Shown here one piece after another: positions 8,770 through 16,825 of a DNA stretch of 64,000 bases. The notes under the pieces are model-generated. The model was not told the origin of the DNA and ran no database searches. It saw only the letters and a list, made by a program, of their open reading frames with translations. The position numbers and the translations under genes are program-made. Origin of the DNA: Candidatus Amarobacillus elongatus (GTDB lineage Bacteria; Chloroflexota; Dehalococcoidia; Tepidiformales; Tepidiformaceae); the NCBI GenBank assembly GCA_016703545.1, contig JADJBX010000002.1:124001-188000 (forward strand), given 5' to 3'. The first letter of the stretch is position 1; every line of letters starts with the position of its first letter.

Positions 8770-9513
8770 TCAGTTGAAGCTCCCAACGAGCGAGCCGACG
8801 ATCAGGTACCAACCATCGACGAGCACGAAGAGCAGGATTTTGAACGGGAGCGAAACCACGACCGGGGGAAGCATCATCATGCCCATGCTCAGCAGCGCCG
8901 AGGACACGATGAGGTCGATGATGATGAACGGGATGAACATCACGAACCCCATCTGGAACGCCGTCTTCAACTCCGAGATCGTGAACGCCGGGACGAGCAC
9001 GTAGGTCGGGATCCCGTCCCGGTTCTCCGGCTTCTCCGACTTGCTGAGCTTCATGAACAGCGCCAGGTCCTGTTCGCGCGTCTGGCGGAACATGAACTCG
9101 CGCAGCGGCTTCTCGCCGCGGTTGAACGCTTCCTGCTGCGAAATCTGGCCCGCCATGTAGGGCTGCATCGCCTCGTCGTTGATGGTCTTGATCGCCGGCG
9201 CCATGACGAACGCCGTGAGGAAGAGCGCGAGCCCGATGAGCACCTGGTTCGGCGGCAGCTGCGGGATGCCGATGGCGGTCCGCAGCAGCGAAAGCACCAC
9301 CACCACGCGCGTGAACGACGTCACCATCACCAGCACGGCCGGCGCCAGCGAGAGCACCGTCACGAGCAGCAGGATCTGGATCGCGGAGCTGACGTTCTGC
9401 GGGTTCTGCCCGTCGAGACCGGTGCCGGGCACGGCCTGGGCCTCCGCCACGCCGGCCATTGCCAGCGGCAGCAGTCCGCATGCGGCCACCACCAGCACGC
9501 GGCGCCGGCTCAT
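8770..9513 (-). CDS. fliP: Flagellar export apparatus protein FliP
   Basis: This 247-residue protein has a cleavable signal sequence (RRVLVVAACGLLPLAMAGVAEA), then the FliP core with LVMVTSFTRVVVVLSLLR and LALFLTAFVMAPA, and the closing hydrophobic block ISELKTAFQMGFVMFIPFI. The ATG at 9513 overlaps the fliO stop as ATGA. FliP forms the pore ring of the export gate with FliQ and FliR. Confidence 0.97.
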   Translation of the reverse strand: MSRRRVLVVAACGLLPLAMAGVAEAQAVPGTGLDGQNPQNVSSAIQILLLVTVLSLAPAVLVMVTSFTRVVVVLSLLRTAIGIPQLPPNQVLIGLALFLTAFVMAPAIKTINDEAMQPYMAGQISQQEAFNRGEKPLREFMFRQTREQDLALFMKLSKSEKPENRDGIPTYVLVPAFTISELKTAFQMGFVMFIPFIIIDLIVSSALLSMGMMMLPPVVVSLPFKILLFVLVDGWYLIVGSLVGSFN

Positions 9514-10136
9514 CGCGTCTCTCCGATGACGCTCTCGTTGCGCGGCGTCCGCGTCCCGGGGCGTTGCATCCCCCGCATCGACTGGAACAGCTCGGCCGCG
9601 AAGGTCGCGATCGGCTGGGTCGGGTCCTGTGCCGTCATGTCGCGAACCCGGGCCGCTTCGTCGTCGCTCAGCTCGTTCAGCAACGAAAGCTGCTGCGCCG
9701 TCGCGCCGACGGCGATGACGCGGTCCCCGAGGGCGACCAGGTGGATGCTGCGGCCGTTGCTGATCGCGAGCGTATCGACCACCCGCAGGAACCCGGAGGT
9801 GCTGCGCGGCCCCGCCGTGCGCTTGCCCCACCACCGCAGGCCCACGATGGAACCGGCGATAATGAGCGCGACAAGCCCGAGCCGGAGGATGAGCGAGGCC
9901 GCCTGCCCGCCGCCGAGGCTGAACCCGCCACCTTCGTCCGTCGTGTCCGTCGTGGCGGCCGTGGTCCCCGTGGTGGACTCGGATGACGCCAGCGTGCTGT
10001 CAGCGGGACGCAGCGAAGGCCCGCTCTCCGACGGAGGCTTCGGCGCCATCGCCGAAATGAACACCACGGCGCCGATGAGGGCGGCGCACAGCGCCCCGAG
10101 CCACACCATCCGCCGGCGGTTGTCCTGCGTTTTCAC
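9510..10136 (-). CDS. fliO: Flagellar biosynthetic protein FliO
   Basis: This 208-residue protein has an N-terminal membrane segment (about residues 11-30), a Ser/Thr-rich stretch, a second span (ASLILRLGLVALIIAGSIVGL) and a small cytoplasmic domain (LRVVDTLAISNGRSIHLVALGDRVIAVGAT) with the FliO pattern in which the protein gates its own activity. FliO helps FliP assemble. ATGA overlaps with both neighbours show tight coupling. The extra N-terminal segment before the usual FliO core is a mild oddity. Confidence 0.9.
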   Translation of the reverse strand: MKTQDNRRRMVWLGALCAALIGAVVFISAMAPKPPSESGPSLRPADSTLASSESTTGTTAATTDTTDEGGGFSLGGGQAASLILRLGLVALIIAGSIVGLRWWGKRTAGPRSTSGFLRVVDTLAISNGRSIHLVALGDRVIAVGATAQQLSLLNELSDDEAARVRDMTAQDPTQPIATFAAELFQSMRGMQRPGTRTPRNESVIGETR

Positions 10137-11302
10137 CCGGCGCGCTCCTCGGCCTCGGCGCCGCGCCGGACGACCTCGACCACGCGCACACCGAAGTTCT
10201 CATCGACCACGACCACCTCGCCGCGTGCGATGAGCCGGTCGTTGACGAGGATGTCGACGGGTTCGCCCGCCAGCCGGTCGAGTTCGACCACGGAGCCCGG
10301 CCCGAGTCCCAGCACCTCCGAGACGGTCAACTCGGTTCGCCCGAGTTCGACCACGACGTTCATCTGCAGGCCCGCGAGCATGTCCAGCGCCGACTTCGAA
10401 AGCGACGGCTGGGGCTCCGGGAGCGGCGCGAACATCGCGCGGTGGGCCGCGGGACCGGCGGTGATGGGGGTGGGTTCGCGTACCGGCAGGGGCTGCTGCG
10501 GGGGCGCGGCGAACTGCTGCGCGAACTGCGCCGGCGCCGCCTGGGGCGGCGTCATCTGGCGCGGCTGCACAGGCGCCGGCGCGGGTGTGTTCGATTCGAA
10601 GAGCTCGGCCGCTTCCAGCTCCTCCGCCGTGAGCGTGAACCCGAGCGATTCAAGGCCGGACGCCGCCGGACTCGCGGCCGGCTGCGGCTGCGGGCGAGGC
10701 GCGGCCGGCGCCGCCGCCTGCGGCTCGGGCATCGCCCCCGCGAGGATGTCGAGGAACGTTCCCGGCAGCACGAAGGTCACGGGCAGGTTCGCGCCGCCGC
10801 CGATGGTCGCCTTGAGCGCGAGCGCGGGCTCGTCCATTGCCGCCAGCAGGTCCGGCATCGCGTTCGCGGCCACATCGCCCGCCGCCACCATCAGGCCCGC
10901 CGGCGACCGGCCGAAGACCTGGCTGTTGAGCGCCGAGATGAGCTGCCCGAGCACGGCGCCGGCGACAATCGACAGCTCCTGCTCCTGGCCCGCGACGTCC
11001 TCCGCCGACGCTCCGAAGAACGCCGCCGCATCCGGCGTATCGACCGCCGCGTACGCCGTCGCCGCCTGGTCGCGAGCGGTGGTCAGCTCAATCGGCAGCA
11101 CCATGTGCGAGGCCGCGAACTCGCCAATGATCTCGTCGGGCATCACCAGGCGGCCGTCGGCGCCCTCCAGGGAGAGCGTGGCGCCGGTGATGCTCTGCAG
11201 GGCGGCGGCCGACGCCGGCCAGATCTGCCCGCCCGCGGCGTCCAGCGTCTCGGCCTGGGCCGGCGAAAGCAGTTGCGCGAGGATGTCCTTCGGTTTCGCC
11301 AT
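10133..11302 (-). CDS. fliN: Flagellar motor switch protein FliN/FliY
   Basis: This 389-residue protein is much longer than plain FliN. The first 190 residues resemble the CheC-like domain of FliY, but the E-x2-N phosphatase signature of active FliY/CheC is not apparent. A Pro/Gln-rich linker follows. The C-terminal 85 residues are a SpoA/FliN domain (LQMNVVVELGRTELTVSEVL, then GSVVELDRLAGEPVDILVN, ending FGVRVVEVV). It forms part of the motor C-ring. The usual neighbour fliM is missing here, so this longer protein may carry extra C-ring function; that is inference. Confidence 0.88.
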   Translation of the reverse strand: MAKPKDILAQLLSPAQAETLDAAGGQIWPASAAALQSITGATLSLEGADGRLVMPDEIIGEFAASHMVLPIELTTARDQAATAYAAVDTPDAAAFFGASAEDVAGQEQELSIVAGAVLGQLISALNSQVFGRSPAGLMVAAGDVAANAMPDLLAAMDEPALALKATIGGGANLPVTFVLPGTFLDILAGAMPEPQAAAPAAPRPQPQPAASPAASGLESLGFTLTAEELEAAELFESNTPAPAPVQPRQMTPPQAAPAQFAQQFAAPPQQPLPVREPTPITAGPAAHRAMFAPLPEPQPSLSKSALDMLAGLQMNVVVELGRTELTVSEVLGLGPGSVVELDRLAGEPVDILVNDRLIARGEVVVVDENFGVRVVEVVRRGAEAEERAG

Positions 11303-11313
11303 GTCGGGCCGCC

Positions 11314-11838
11314 TTACTGTGTGACGAAGGTGACGAAGAAGACCTTCTCCACCTTCTCGTGGTGAAGCTCTTCGTTGATTGCGTCCTTGAGCTCTTCCTT
11401 CAGCTTTTCCCGCCCCTCCGTGGTGGAAACCTGGTCGGCGGTCTTCGAGCTGAAGAGGGTCGTGACCGCGTCGAGGATCTTGTGCATGTCGGGCGCAAGC
11501 TCCTCGGTGTAAATCACGTTCGCGGCGTCCACGGCCGCGCCCTTGAGGTTGATGTACTTGTGCTCCGGGTCCTCGAACTCCAGCGCGATCACGACCTTCG
11601 CGTACGCCGGTGCCGTCGCGGGTGCCTTCAGGTTCAGGACGAGACCGACTTCCGTGTTGGCCTTCGCTGCCTCGCCGACGGCCTTGCCGAGGTACACGGT
11701 CGGCCGTGGCGCCTCGGCGATCTGCTCCTCCGTGTAGACGGGCGGAGGCTTCGGATCCATGTAGTTGGGCTTGATGTAGAACCAGAAGGCGGCTCCTGCG
11801 AGCACCGCGCCCCCGGCCATAATCTTCTTGTCGGGCAT
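11314..11838 (-). CDS. fliL: Flagellar basal body-associated protein FliL
   Basis: This 174-residue protein has one N-terminal membrane span (GGAVLAGAAFWFYI), a Pro-rich linker (MDPKPPPVY) and an extracytoplasmic FliL domain ending with the family-type closing helix and strand (REKLKEELKDAINEEL, then VEKVFFVTFVTQ). FliL assembles around the stator and increases its stability and torque. It lies directly after motB, with 4 nt between. Confidence 0.92.
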   Translation of the reverse strand: MPDKKIMAGGAVLAGAAFWFYIKPNYMDPKPPPVYTEEQIAEAPRPTVYLGKAVGEAAKANTEVGLVLNLKAPATAPAYAKVVIALEFEDPEHKYINLKGAAVDAANVIYTEELAPDMHKILDAVTTLFSSKTADQVSTTEGREKLKEELKDAINEELHHEKVEKVFFVTFVTQ

Positions 11839-11842
11839 GCTG

Positions 11843-12598
11843 CTACCTCCCCCCCGCGGCTGCCAGGGCGGCTTCGAGCTCGGCCTGCGTCGGGTAGACG
11901 ATGACGATGTCGGCGCGGCGGTTGAGCGCGCGCCCTTCGGCGGTCGCGTTGTCGGCCACGGGGCGGGTATCGGCGTACCCTTCGAGCACGAGGTGGCTCG
12001 CGGTCAGCCCGCCGTTTTCGATAAGGAAGCGCAGCACGGTCGAAGCGCGTGCCGCGGAGAGCTCCCAGTTCGTGGGGTAATCGGCGTTGTTCACGGGCAC
12101 GTTGTCGGTGTGCCCTTCGACGCGCAGCTGGTTGGGCAGCGCCTTCAGCACCGCCGCCACCTGCGCCAGCACCTCCTGGGCCCCCGGCCGCAGGTCGGCG
12201 TTGCCCGAGGTGAAGAGCAGGTTGTCCGCCAGGCTGATGGTGATCGAATTGGCCGTCTGCCGGATCTGGATCTTGTTGTCGAGCCCCGCCGACTGAGCGA
12301 AGTCGGCGATCTGCTTCTGAATGGTGACGAGGTCCCGCCCCTTGATTTCGCCGATGCTGGGGGCAAGCCCTCCACCCGCCGCGAAGATGGGCGACGCCCC
12401 GGAGCTCCCCTGCAGCACGTTCACGCTGAACGCCTGGTCCAGCGATTGCTGCACGATGAGCATCTTTCGCGGGTTCGAATCGCTGAGGGCGTAGAGCACC
12501 ACGAAGAGCGCGAAGAGCAGCGTCAGCATGTCCGCGTAGCTCACGATCCAGCGCTCGTGGTTCTCTGCCTTCGGCGCCTCTGCGGCTTTGCGGCTCAT
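11843..12598 (-). CDS. motB: Flagellar motor stator protein MotB
   Basis: This 251-residue protein has a short cytoplasmic N-terminus, one membrane span containing the ion-binding aspartate (SYADMLTLLFALFVVLYAL), a plug and linker region, and an OmpA-like peptidoglycan-binding domain with VEGHTDNVPVNNADYPTNWE and SAARASTVLRFL. It anchors the stator to the cell wall and carries the proton or sodium path with MotA. Its start overlaps the motA stop as ATGA. Confidence 0.96.
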   Translation of the reverse strand: MSRKAAEAPKAENHERWIVSYADMLTLLFALFVVLYALSDSNPRKMLIVQQSLDQAFSVNVLQGSSGASPIFAAGGGLAPSIGEIKGRDLVTIQKQIADFAQSAGLDNKIQIRQTANSITISLADNLLFTSGNADLRPGAQEVLAQVAAVLKALPNQLRVEGHTDNVPVNNADYPTNWELSAARASTVLRFLIENGGLTASHLVLEGYADTRPVADNATAEGRALNRRADIVIVYPTQAELEAALAAAGGR

Positions 12599-13383
12599 GC
12601 GGCCTCCCGCATGTCGTTGCCTTCCTTGCGGCGCTCGGCCGGCGCCAGGAACCCTTCGAGCTTCTCGCGCACGATGCGCGGGTTGTCGCCCGACTGGATA
12701 GACATAAGCCCTTCGATGACGAGTTCGAGGGTGTGCTGCTCGTGCTCCATGTTGATGTGGAGCTTCTTCGCCATGGGCAGGAAGATCGCGTTCGCCGTGA
12801 AGACGCCGTAGAACGTGGCGACGAAGGCGGTGGCGATGCCGGGGCCGATGTGTTCGGGCTCATCCAGGTGGGCCATGACGCCCATGAGGCCCATGACCGC
12901 GCCGAGAACGCCGATCGTGGGGGCGATGCCGCCCCAGAACTCCAGCACTTCGGCGCCGGCCTTGGCGCGGTGCTTCGTCGCCTCGGCATCGATCTCCATG
13001 ATCTGCCGCAGGAGCTCCGGGTCGGTGCCGTCGATCATGAGCTGGACACCCTTGCGGGTGAACGGGTCGTGGATCTTCTCGACATCGCCTTCGAGGGCGA
13101 GGAGGCCTTCGCGGCGGGCCTTGTCGGCCATGTTCACGAAGAGTTCGACGGTTTCCGGAGCGTCGTGCTTGGCCCCGCCCATGAAGGTCGCCATGAACGC
13201 CTTCGGCAGGGCGATGACGTTCGCGAGGGGCTGCGAAATCACCGTCGCGCCTAGCGAACCGACGATGACGATCATGATGCCGGGGACGTTGAACAGCGCG
13301 GCCGGATTGCCACCTTCGAGGACGTTGCCGCCGATGATGCCGACGAAGACCAGGACAAGTCCGATAACGGTTGCGAGGTCCAT
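12595..13383 (-). CDS. motA: Flagellar motor stator protein MotA
   Basis: This 262-residue membrane protein has four predicted spans and the MotA signatures: an N-terminal LVFVGIIGGNVLEGGN segment, a charged cytoplasmic loop rich in Lys/Glu, and the conserved GGIAPTIGVLGAVMGLMGVM followed by FVATFYGVFTANAIFLPMA. It forms the force-generating ring of the stator together with MotB. The start overlaps the flbD stop by one base. Confidence 0.96.
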   Translation of the reverse strand: MDLATVIGLVLVFVGIIGGNVLEGGNPAALFNVPGIMIVIVGSLGATVISQPLANVIALPKAFMATFMGGAKHDAPETVELFVNMADKARREGLLALEGDVEKIHDPFTRKGVQLMIDGTDPELLRQIMEIDAEATKHRAKAGAEVLEFWGGIAPTIGVLGAVMGLMGVMAHLDEPEHIGPGIATAFVATFYGVFTANAIFLPMAKKLHINMEHEQHTLELVIEGLMSIQSGDNPRIVREKLEGFLAPAERRKEGNDMREAA

Positions 13384-13583
13384 CAGGCGCTCCTCCGGAT
13401 GGCGCCCATCGTCTGGCGCCGGTAGGCCGCGATTCGCTCGACGATTACGTCCGGCGTTTCAGCGCAGACGTAGCGGTGGCCGTTCGTCAGGGTGATGTGG
13501 GTGTCGTGGGAGTTTTCGAGCACCTCGATGAGATCGGGGTTGAGGTAGAACTCCGTGCCATCGATGCGCGTCAGCTGGATCAT
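13383..13583 (-). CDS. flbD: FlbD family small flagellar protein
   Basis: This 66-residue protein begins MIQLTRIDGTEFYLNPDLIE and includes TLTNGHRYVCAETPDVIVE, the compact FlbD/SwrD signature. In Bacillus the equivalent SwrD raises motor torque and also lies just before the stator or fliL region. The ATG at 13583 is preceded by GAGGGGA. An upstream in-frame ATG at 13652 would add residues that do not look like the family. It is the first gene of the flagellar operon. Confidence 0.9.
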   Translation of the reverse strand: MIQLTRIDGTEFYLNPDLIEVLENSHDTHITLTNGHRYVCAETPDVIVERIAAYRRQTMGAIRRSA

Positions 13584-13831
13584 TCCCCTCACCCACGTTC
13601 CCGGGTTGGGCTCAGGGTACGGACGCTGCCTGCGCGGGGTTATTGGGGTCATGGCTCTGGCGGGCCGTCCGGAACCCGCTCACCGGGGGGGTGAATCCCT
13701 TAATTGCTTGGGCGGGCGCCCCGCTGCGCGGCCCCTCGCCGGGAACACCGCCGCCTCCCGCGCGGGATCCCTGGGTGCCGCCCGGGAGAAGCGCCCTGCC
13801 CGCCCGGGATCGCGCCGCCTCCCGCAACGCA
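13584..13831. other. Leader region of the flagellar operon; no gene seen
   Basis: No convincing coding sequence is seen on either strand. The minus strand must hold the promoter of the whole flagellar operon. A short AT-richer stretch (CAATTAAGGG around 13695-13705) is the only promoter-like feature visible. No FliA-type consensus could be picked with confidence. Confidence 0.4.
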
Positions 13832-13865
13832 CGAACGCCCCCTCCCATGCGGGAGGAGGCGTTCG
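13832..13865 (-). terminator. Hairpin terminator after the response regulator gene
   Basis: Two 15-nt arms (13832-13846 and 13851-13865) pair with a single mismatch around a 4-nt loop. It lies 25 nt past the stop of the response regulator (minus strand). The tail is not clearly U-rich. The loop-proximal core (CTCCC-ATGC-GGGAG on plus) is shared with the hppA terminator. Confidence 0.7.
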
Positions 13866-13889
13866 GGGAGAGCGCGAGGCCTGGGGTGG

Positions 13890-14690
13890 CTAGACAGCCG
13901 CCGCCGAGTCGTCGTTGAACTGCGCGATCATGCGCTCCGCTTCGTCCACGCTTTCGAGCCGGACGATGCCCTTGCGGATGGCGTACCGGATGAGGTCCGT
14001 GCGGTTGCGCGCGTGCAGCTTGGCCATGATGTGGGCCTTGTGCGCCTCCACCGTCTTCACGCTGATGTAGAGCGCGCTGGCGATGCCCTGGTTCGTGTAC
14101 CCCTCGGCGATGAGCTGCAACACTTCGCGCTCGCGCGAGGTCAGCGCCTCGACGCCGCTGCGCTGGTCCGTGCGCTTTGCCTGGTACAGCACCTCCGCGA
14201 GGTCGAAGCCATCGCTCAGGGCGCTCGAGAAGTAGCTGTTGCCACGATGGACCGTCTGGATGGCGAGCACGAGCTCGGACACATCGGACTTCTTGATGAT
14301 GTACCCGGAAGCCCCCGAGCGGAGCGAGTCGAGCAGCTGGTCCTCATCGACGAAGCCGCTGAGCATCACGACGCGGGTGCCGGGCGATTGGCGGCGGATC
14401 TGGCGCGTGGCCTCGAGGCCGTTCAGGCCGGGCATCACGACGTCCATGAGGACAACGTCGGGGCTGTGCTTCTCGACGGCGGCGACCGCTTCGCGGCCGT
14501 TCTCGACATCCGCCACGACTTCGAGCTCGGGCTGGCTTTCCAGCAGCATGCGAAGGGCCTGGCGGATGACGGCGTGGTCATCGACGAGCAGGATGCGGAT
14601 CGGGTGGCCCTGGCGCCCCGCGGTGCTCATCTGGTTCGCTGCCGTGGGGCGAAGGGCGAGCGGTCGCCCCGGGATCCTGGTCGTGTTCAT
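13890..14690 (-). CDS. NarL/FixJ-type two-component response regulator
   Basis: This 266-residue DNA-binding regulator has a receiver domain (about residues 31-150: acidic pair in ILLVDDHAVIRQ, phospho-acceptor Asp83 in VLMDVVMPG, Thr/Ser switch region, Lys in YIIKKSD) and a LuxR-type helix-turn-helix (about 180-240: ALTSREREVLQLIAEGYTNQ, then ISVKTVEAHKAHIMAKL). The ATG at 14690 is chosen because GGAGGAAAG directly precedes it. No sensor kinase is adjacent, so the signal is unknown. It is divergent from nothing and stands alone upstream of the flagellar operon on the same strand; control of motility is possible but not shown. Confidence 0.93.
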   Translation of the reverse strand: MNTTRIPGRPLALRPTAANQMSTAGRQGHPIRILLVDDHAVIRQALRMLLESQPELEVVADVENGREAVAAVEKHSPDVVLMDVVMPGLNGLEATRQIRRQSPGTRVVMLSGFVDEDQLLDSLRSGASGYIIKKSDVSELVLAIQTVHRGNSYFSSALSDGFDLAEVLYQAKRTDQRSGVEALTSREREVLQLIAEGYTNQGIASALYISVKTVEAHKAHIMAKLHARNRTDLIRYAIRKGIVRLESVDEAERMIAQFNDDSAAAV

Positions 14691-14994
14691 CTTTCCTCCG
14701 GTACTGCGGGTACCCTTTCAGGGATTTGGCGTGGGCGTGGAACCCGAGGTCCCGGTCGCGCAACGTGTATCACCCCAACGGGAAACCCTTAAGACACCGA
14801 TGAGTCTACTGCCGGGTGGGACTGCCAGTAGTAGGGCACTCCCTTATGTTGGGCATGCATTCCCCCCGTGGAAACCGCCCTCGCCGGCGCCGTTCGCCAT
14901 TCTCTATTGGACCGCATCCTGGCCCTCGGCGGGAGGCTCGGGAGAGTGGCCGGGGCGTGGAGACCTGGGCCCCACGCCGCCGGCCCCTCGGTGG
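14691..14994. other. Intergenic region; no gene seen
   Basis: About 300 bp lie between the ABM protein gene and the response regulator. No ORF with plausible protein character is present. It should contain the response regulator promoter on the minus strand and the end of the ABM transcript. A CTACTG...CAGTAG inverted pair near 14807-14836 is the only structure noticed. Confidence 0.4.
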
Positions 14995-15282
14995 TCAGGT
15001 CGTGAAGAACGCCCGCTCGACGTGGCCGGGCTCGCTCGCGAGGTGAATCTCGGAGCGCAGCGCGAGCATGGTGTCGGTGTTGGCGCGCACCTCGGCGGCG
15101 TGTTCGTCTTCGTAAATGGTGATGCGCGCGACTTCGCCGCTCTCATCGTGGGGGCGAAGGACATAGCTCTCGATGCAGCCCGGGTTGTCCTTGGCCAGCT
15201 GAGACACCTTCTGCATCAGCTCGACGAGGCGCTTCTCCTCGCCGCGGCGCGGCTTACAAATGGAAACGCGAAAATAGGGCAC
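14995..15282 (-). CDS. Antibiotic biosynthesis monooxygenase (ABM)-fold protein
   Basis: This 95-residue protein has the small ferredoxin-like ABM pattern: a first strand MPYFRVSICKP, a helix EEKRLVELMQKVSQLAKDNPG, then CIESYVLRPHDESGEVARITIYEDEHAAEV. ABM-fold proteins include heme-degrading enzymes, quinol monooxygenases and many uncharacterised proteins, so the substrate is unknown. The GTG start is preceded by GGAGG seven bases upstream. Confidence 0.7.
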   Translation of the reverse strand: MPYFRVSICKPRRGEEKRLVELMQKVSQLAKDNPGCIESYVLRPHDESGEVARITIYEDEHAAEVRANTDTMLALRSEIHLASEPGHVERAFFTT

Positions 15283-15341
15283 GTGCGAACCTCCGGGGGG
15301 TTGGGCGGATTCTAGAGATCCGGTAACGCTGCGAAAAGCGA

Positions 15342-15370
15342 GAACGCCCCTCCAGGCCGAAGGGGCGTTC
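15342..15370. terminator. Hairpin terminator (probably bidirectional)
   Basis: A perfect 10-bp stem (15342-15351 with 15361-15370) encloses a 9-nt loop. It follows the zinc-ribbon gene on the minus strand, with CTCGCTTTTCGC after the stem in that direction; the plus-strand side is followed by CGTTCTGTTCTTTCG. Confidence 0.75.
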
Positions 15371-15422
15371 CGTTCTGTTCTTTCGAAGAGCGGGGGGCGG
15401 GAGCGTGCCCCTCGCGCGCCAA

Positions 15423-15641
15423 TCAGAGGCGGAGCTTGCCGTGCGAAGGCTGACGGCGGCGTTGGCGCTGCGGCAGGGCGGCTTCTTCCGCGGCCAGGTC
15501 GACCGGCGGGCTCGTCAGCACCTCATGGACGTAACCGCACATAATGCAGCTGCCATAGGTACCGTGCCAATCGCGCTCGACGATCATCGAGCCGCGGCAC
15601 TTCGGGCATGACTTCGGGGGGGCTTCTTGCAAAGCCGGCAT
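15423..15641 (-). CDS. Small zinc-ribbon protein of unknown function
   Basis: This 72-residue protein has two Cys pairs, CPKC near residue 12 and CIMC near residue 32, spaced as in a zinc ribbon (SCPKCRGSMIVERDWHGTYG). The rest is a basic, Gln/Arg-rich tail. The ATG is preceded by AGGAGGG. Such proteins bind nucleic acid or act as partner modules, but no specific role can be assigned. Confidence 0.7.
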   Translation of the reverse strand: MPALQEAPPKSCPKCRGSMIVERDWHGTYGSCIMCGYVHEVLTSPPVDLAAEEAALPQRQRRRQPSHGKLRL

Positions 15642-16004
15642 AGTGGGACCCTCCTACAGTCGCAAGCGACAGGTTTCAGCGAAGATGGGGATAGTACGGG
15701 CACCGCCCGAAGGGCCTCCCTGCTGCATACGGGGTTAGCTGACGGGTTCGGGCTGGAAGGTGCCCTATCGACCGGGAGATGGTCGAATTCACCCCGAGTG
15801 TGGTTCCCCCGTTGCGCGCGATGCGCATTCTGCAGTTGCACCGGGCAAGACCGAGCGCGTTGACGCGTTCCGTCCAACGCCATACGTGACGCTACCGATT
15901 CCGTCAAAGGGTGTCAACAGGGGATTGCGCTTTTCGTCACAAATTTACCCCTGGCATCTCGCAGAAGGATTCTATTCCTGCTATCCGCCCCGCCCCGAAT
16001 ACCC
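15642..16004. other. Intergenic region of about 360 bp; no gene seen
   Basis: No credible coding sequence is seen on either strand, and the right part (about 15890-15990) is richer in A and T than the neighbours. A TTGACG/TACGTG pair with 17-nt spacing on the plus strand (about 15859-15887) looks promoter-like but has no gene after it. The zinc-ribbon promoter (minus) should lie at its left end. Confidence 0.4.
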
Positions 16005-16328
16005 TCACGCGGATTCGGCCTGAACCTCCGCATGCTCGTGCGCGAGTGGTTGCGCATGCAACACGCTCACCGCCCCCCGCCGCCGCCACTTCCATACGCA
16101 GAATGTCGTAACCGCCGCCCCCGTCACCCCCGAAACGTTCGCCACCATGCCAACCGTGTCCCCCTTCATCGTGAAGTAGGTCAGCCAGCAGCCAAGCCCC
16201 GCCACCATCACCACCCACGCCGTCAGCGAATGTCCATCCACGTCCCGTGTGCGCAAAATCCGCGCGATGTTCGGGATCCAGAACACCTGGGTCAGCACGA
16301 CGGCCGCCCAGCCAATCACTTCAATCAC
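16005..16328 (-). CDS. PQ-loop / SemiSWEET-like small membrane protein
   Basis: This 107-residue protein has three predicted membrane spans. The segment VFWIPNIARILRTRDVDGHS after the first span resembles the PQ-loop motif of SemiSWEET sugar transporters, although the usual PQ reads PN. The C-terminal tail is hydrophilic. The GTG at 16328 is chosen for the GGAGAAG five to six bases upstream; a second GTG lies nine bases further in. Sugar transport is a family-based guess. Confidence 0.6.
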   Translation of the reverse strand: MIEVIGWAAVVLTQVFWIPNIARILRTRDVDGHSLTAWVVMVAGLGCWLTYFTMKGDTVGMVANVSGVTGAAVTTFCVWKWRRRGAVSVLHAQPLAHEHAEVQAESA

Positions 16329-16384
16329 GCGAACTTCTCCGGGTGGGGGTCGGTTCACCCTAGCAGCGGCACCGGTAACGCGCT

Positions 16385-16825
16385 TCAGGGATCGATGAGT
16401 ACGCCTCGCGCATCGAACCGGTTCGAACGCGGCGACCACGCAACCTCCCAGAGGTTCCCCTCCGGGTCGGCGAAGTACCCGGACCAGACGTCGTGCGGGT
16501 GCATCACGCCCTCGGCGGTGATGCGCGCCCCGGCGGCCCGGGCCGCTTCCAGCACCTCCCGCGCACGCCCCTCGGTTTCGCAGTTGATGGCGAGCGTGAT
16601 GCCGCGAAAGGCGGTGTGCGGGCCTTCGGCGGGCACACCCGCCTCCGCCGCGAGCAGGTGCCAGGGATAGAGCGAAACGCGCGTGCCCCCGCATTCGAAC
16701 CACACGAACCCGTCGGAGCTCCCCTCGCCCGCGTCCCAGCCCAGCCGTTCGTAGAAAGCGCGCATCACGGGCAGGTCGCGCACGCCGATGCCGATGTAGG
16801 TCACGCGGGCGGGGACGCCGCTCAT
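16385..16825 (-). CDS. VOC (glyoxalase/bleomycin-resistance) family protein
   Basis: This 146-residue protein carries one VOC domain: THE N-terminal strand VTYIGIGVRDLPVMRAFYERLGW, a middle strand with WFECGGTRVSLY, and a closing ADPEGNLWEVAW. The last motif supplies a typical metal-ligand Glu, though the N-terminal ligand position carries Gly or Ile rather than His, so catalysis is uncertain. Its start overlaps the stop of the GNAT gene as ATGA. The substrate is unknown. Confidence 0.8.
   Translation of the reverse strand: MSGVPARVTYIGIGVRDLPVMRAFYERLGWDAGEGSSDGFVWFECGGTRVSLYPWHLLAAEAGVPAEGPHTAFRGITLAINCETEGRAREVLEAARAAGARITAEGVMHPHDVWSGYFADPEGNLWEVAWSPRSNRFDARGVLIDP

Noticed and set aside
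15859..15887. Plus-strand promoter with TTGACG and TACGTG at 17-nt spacing
   Set aside because: No gene or RNA structure follows on the plus strand, so a chance match is likely; a small RNA cannot be excluded.
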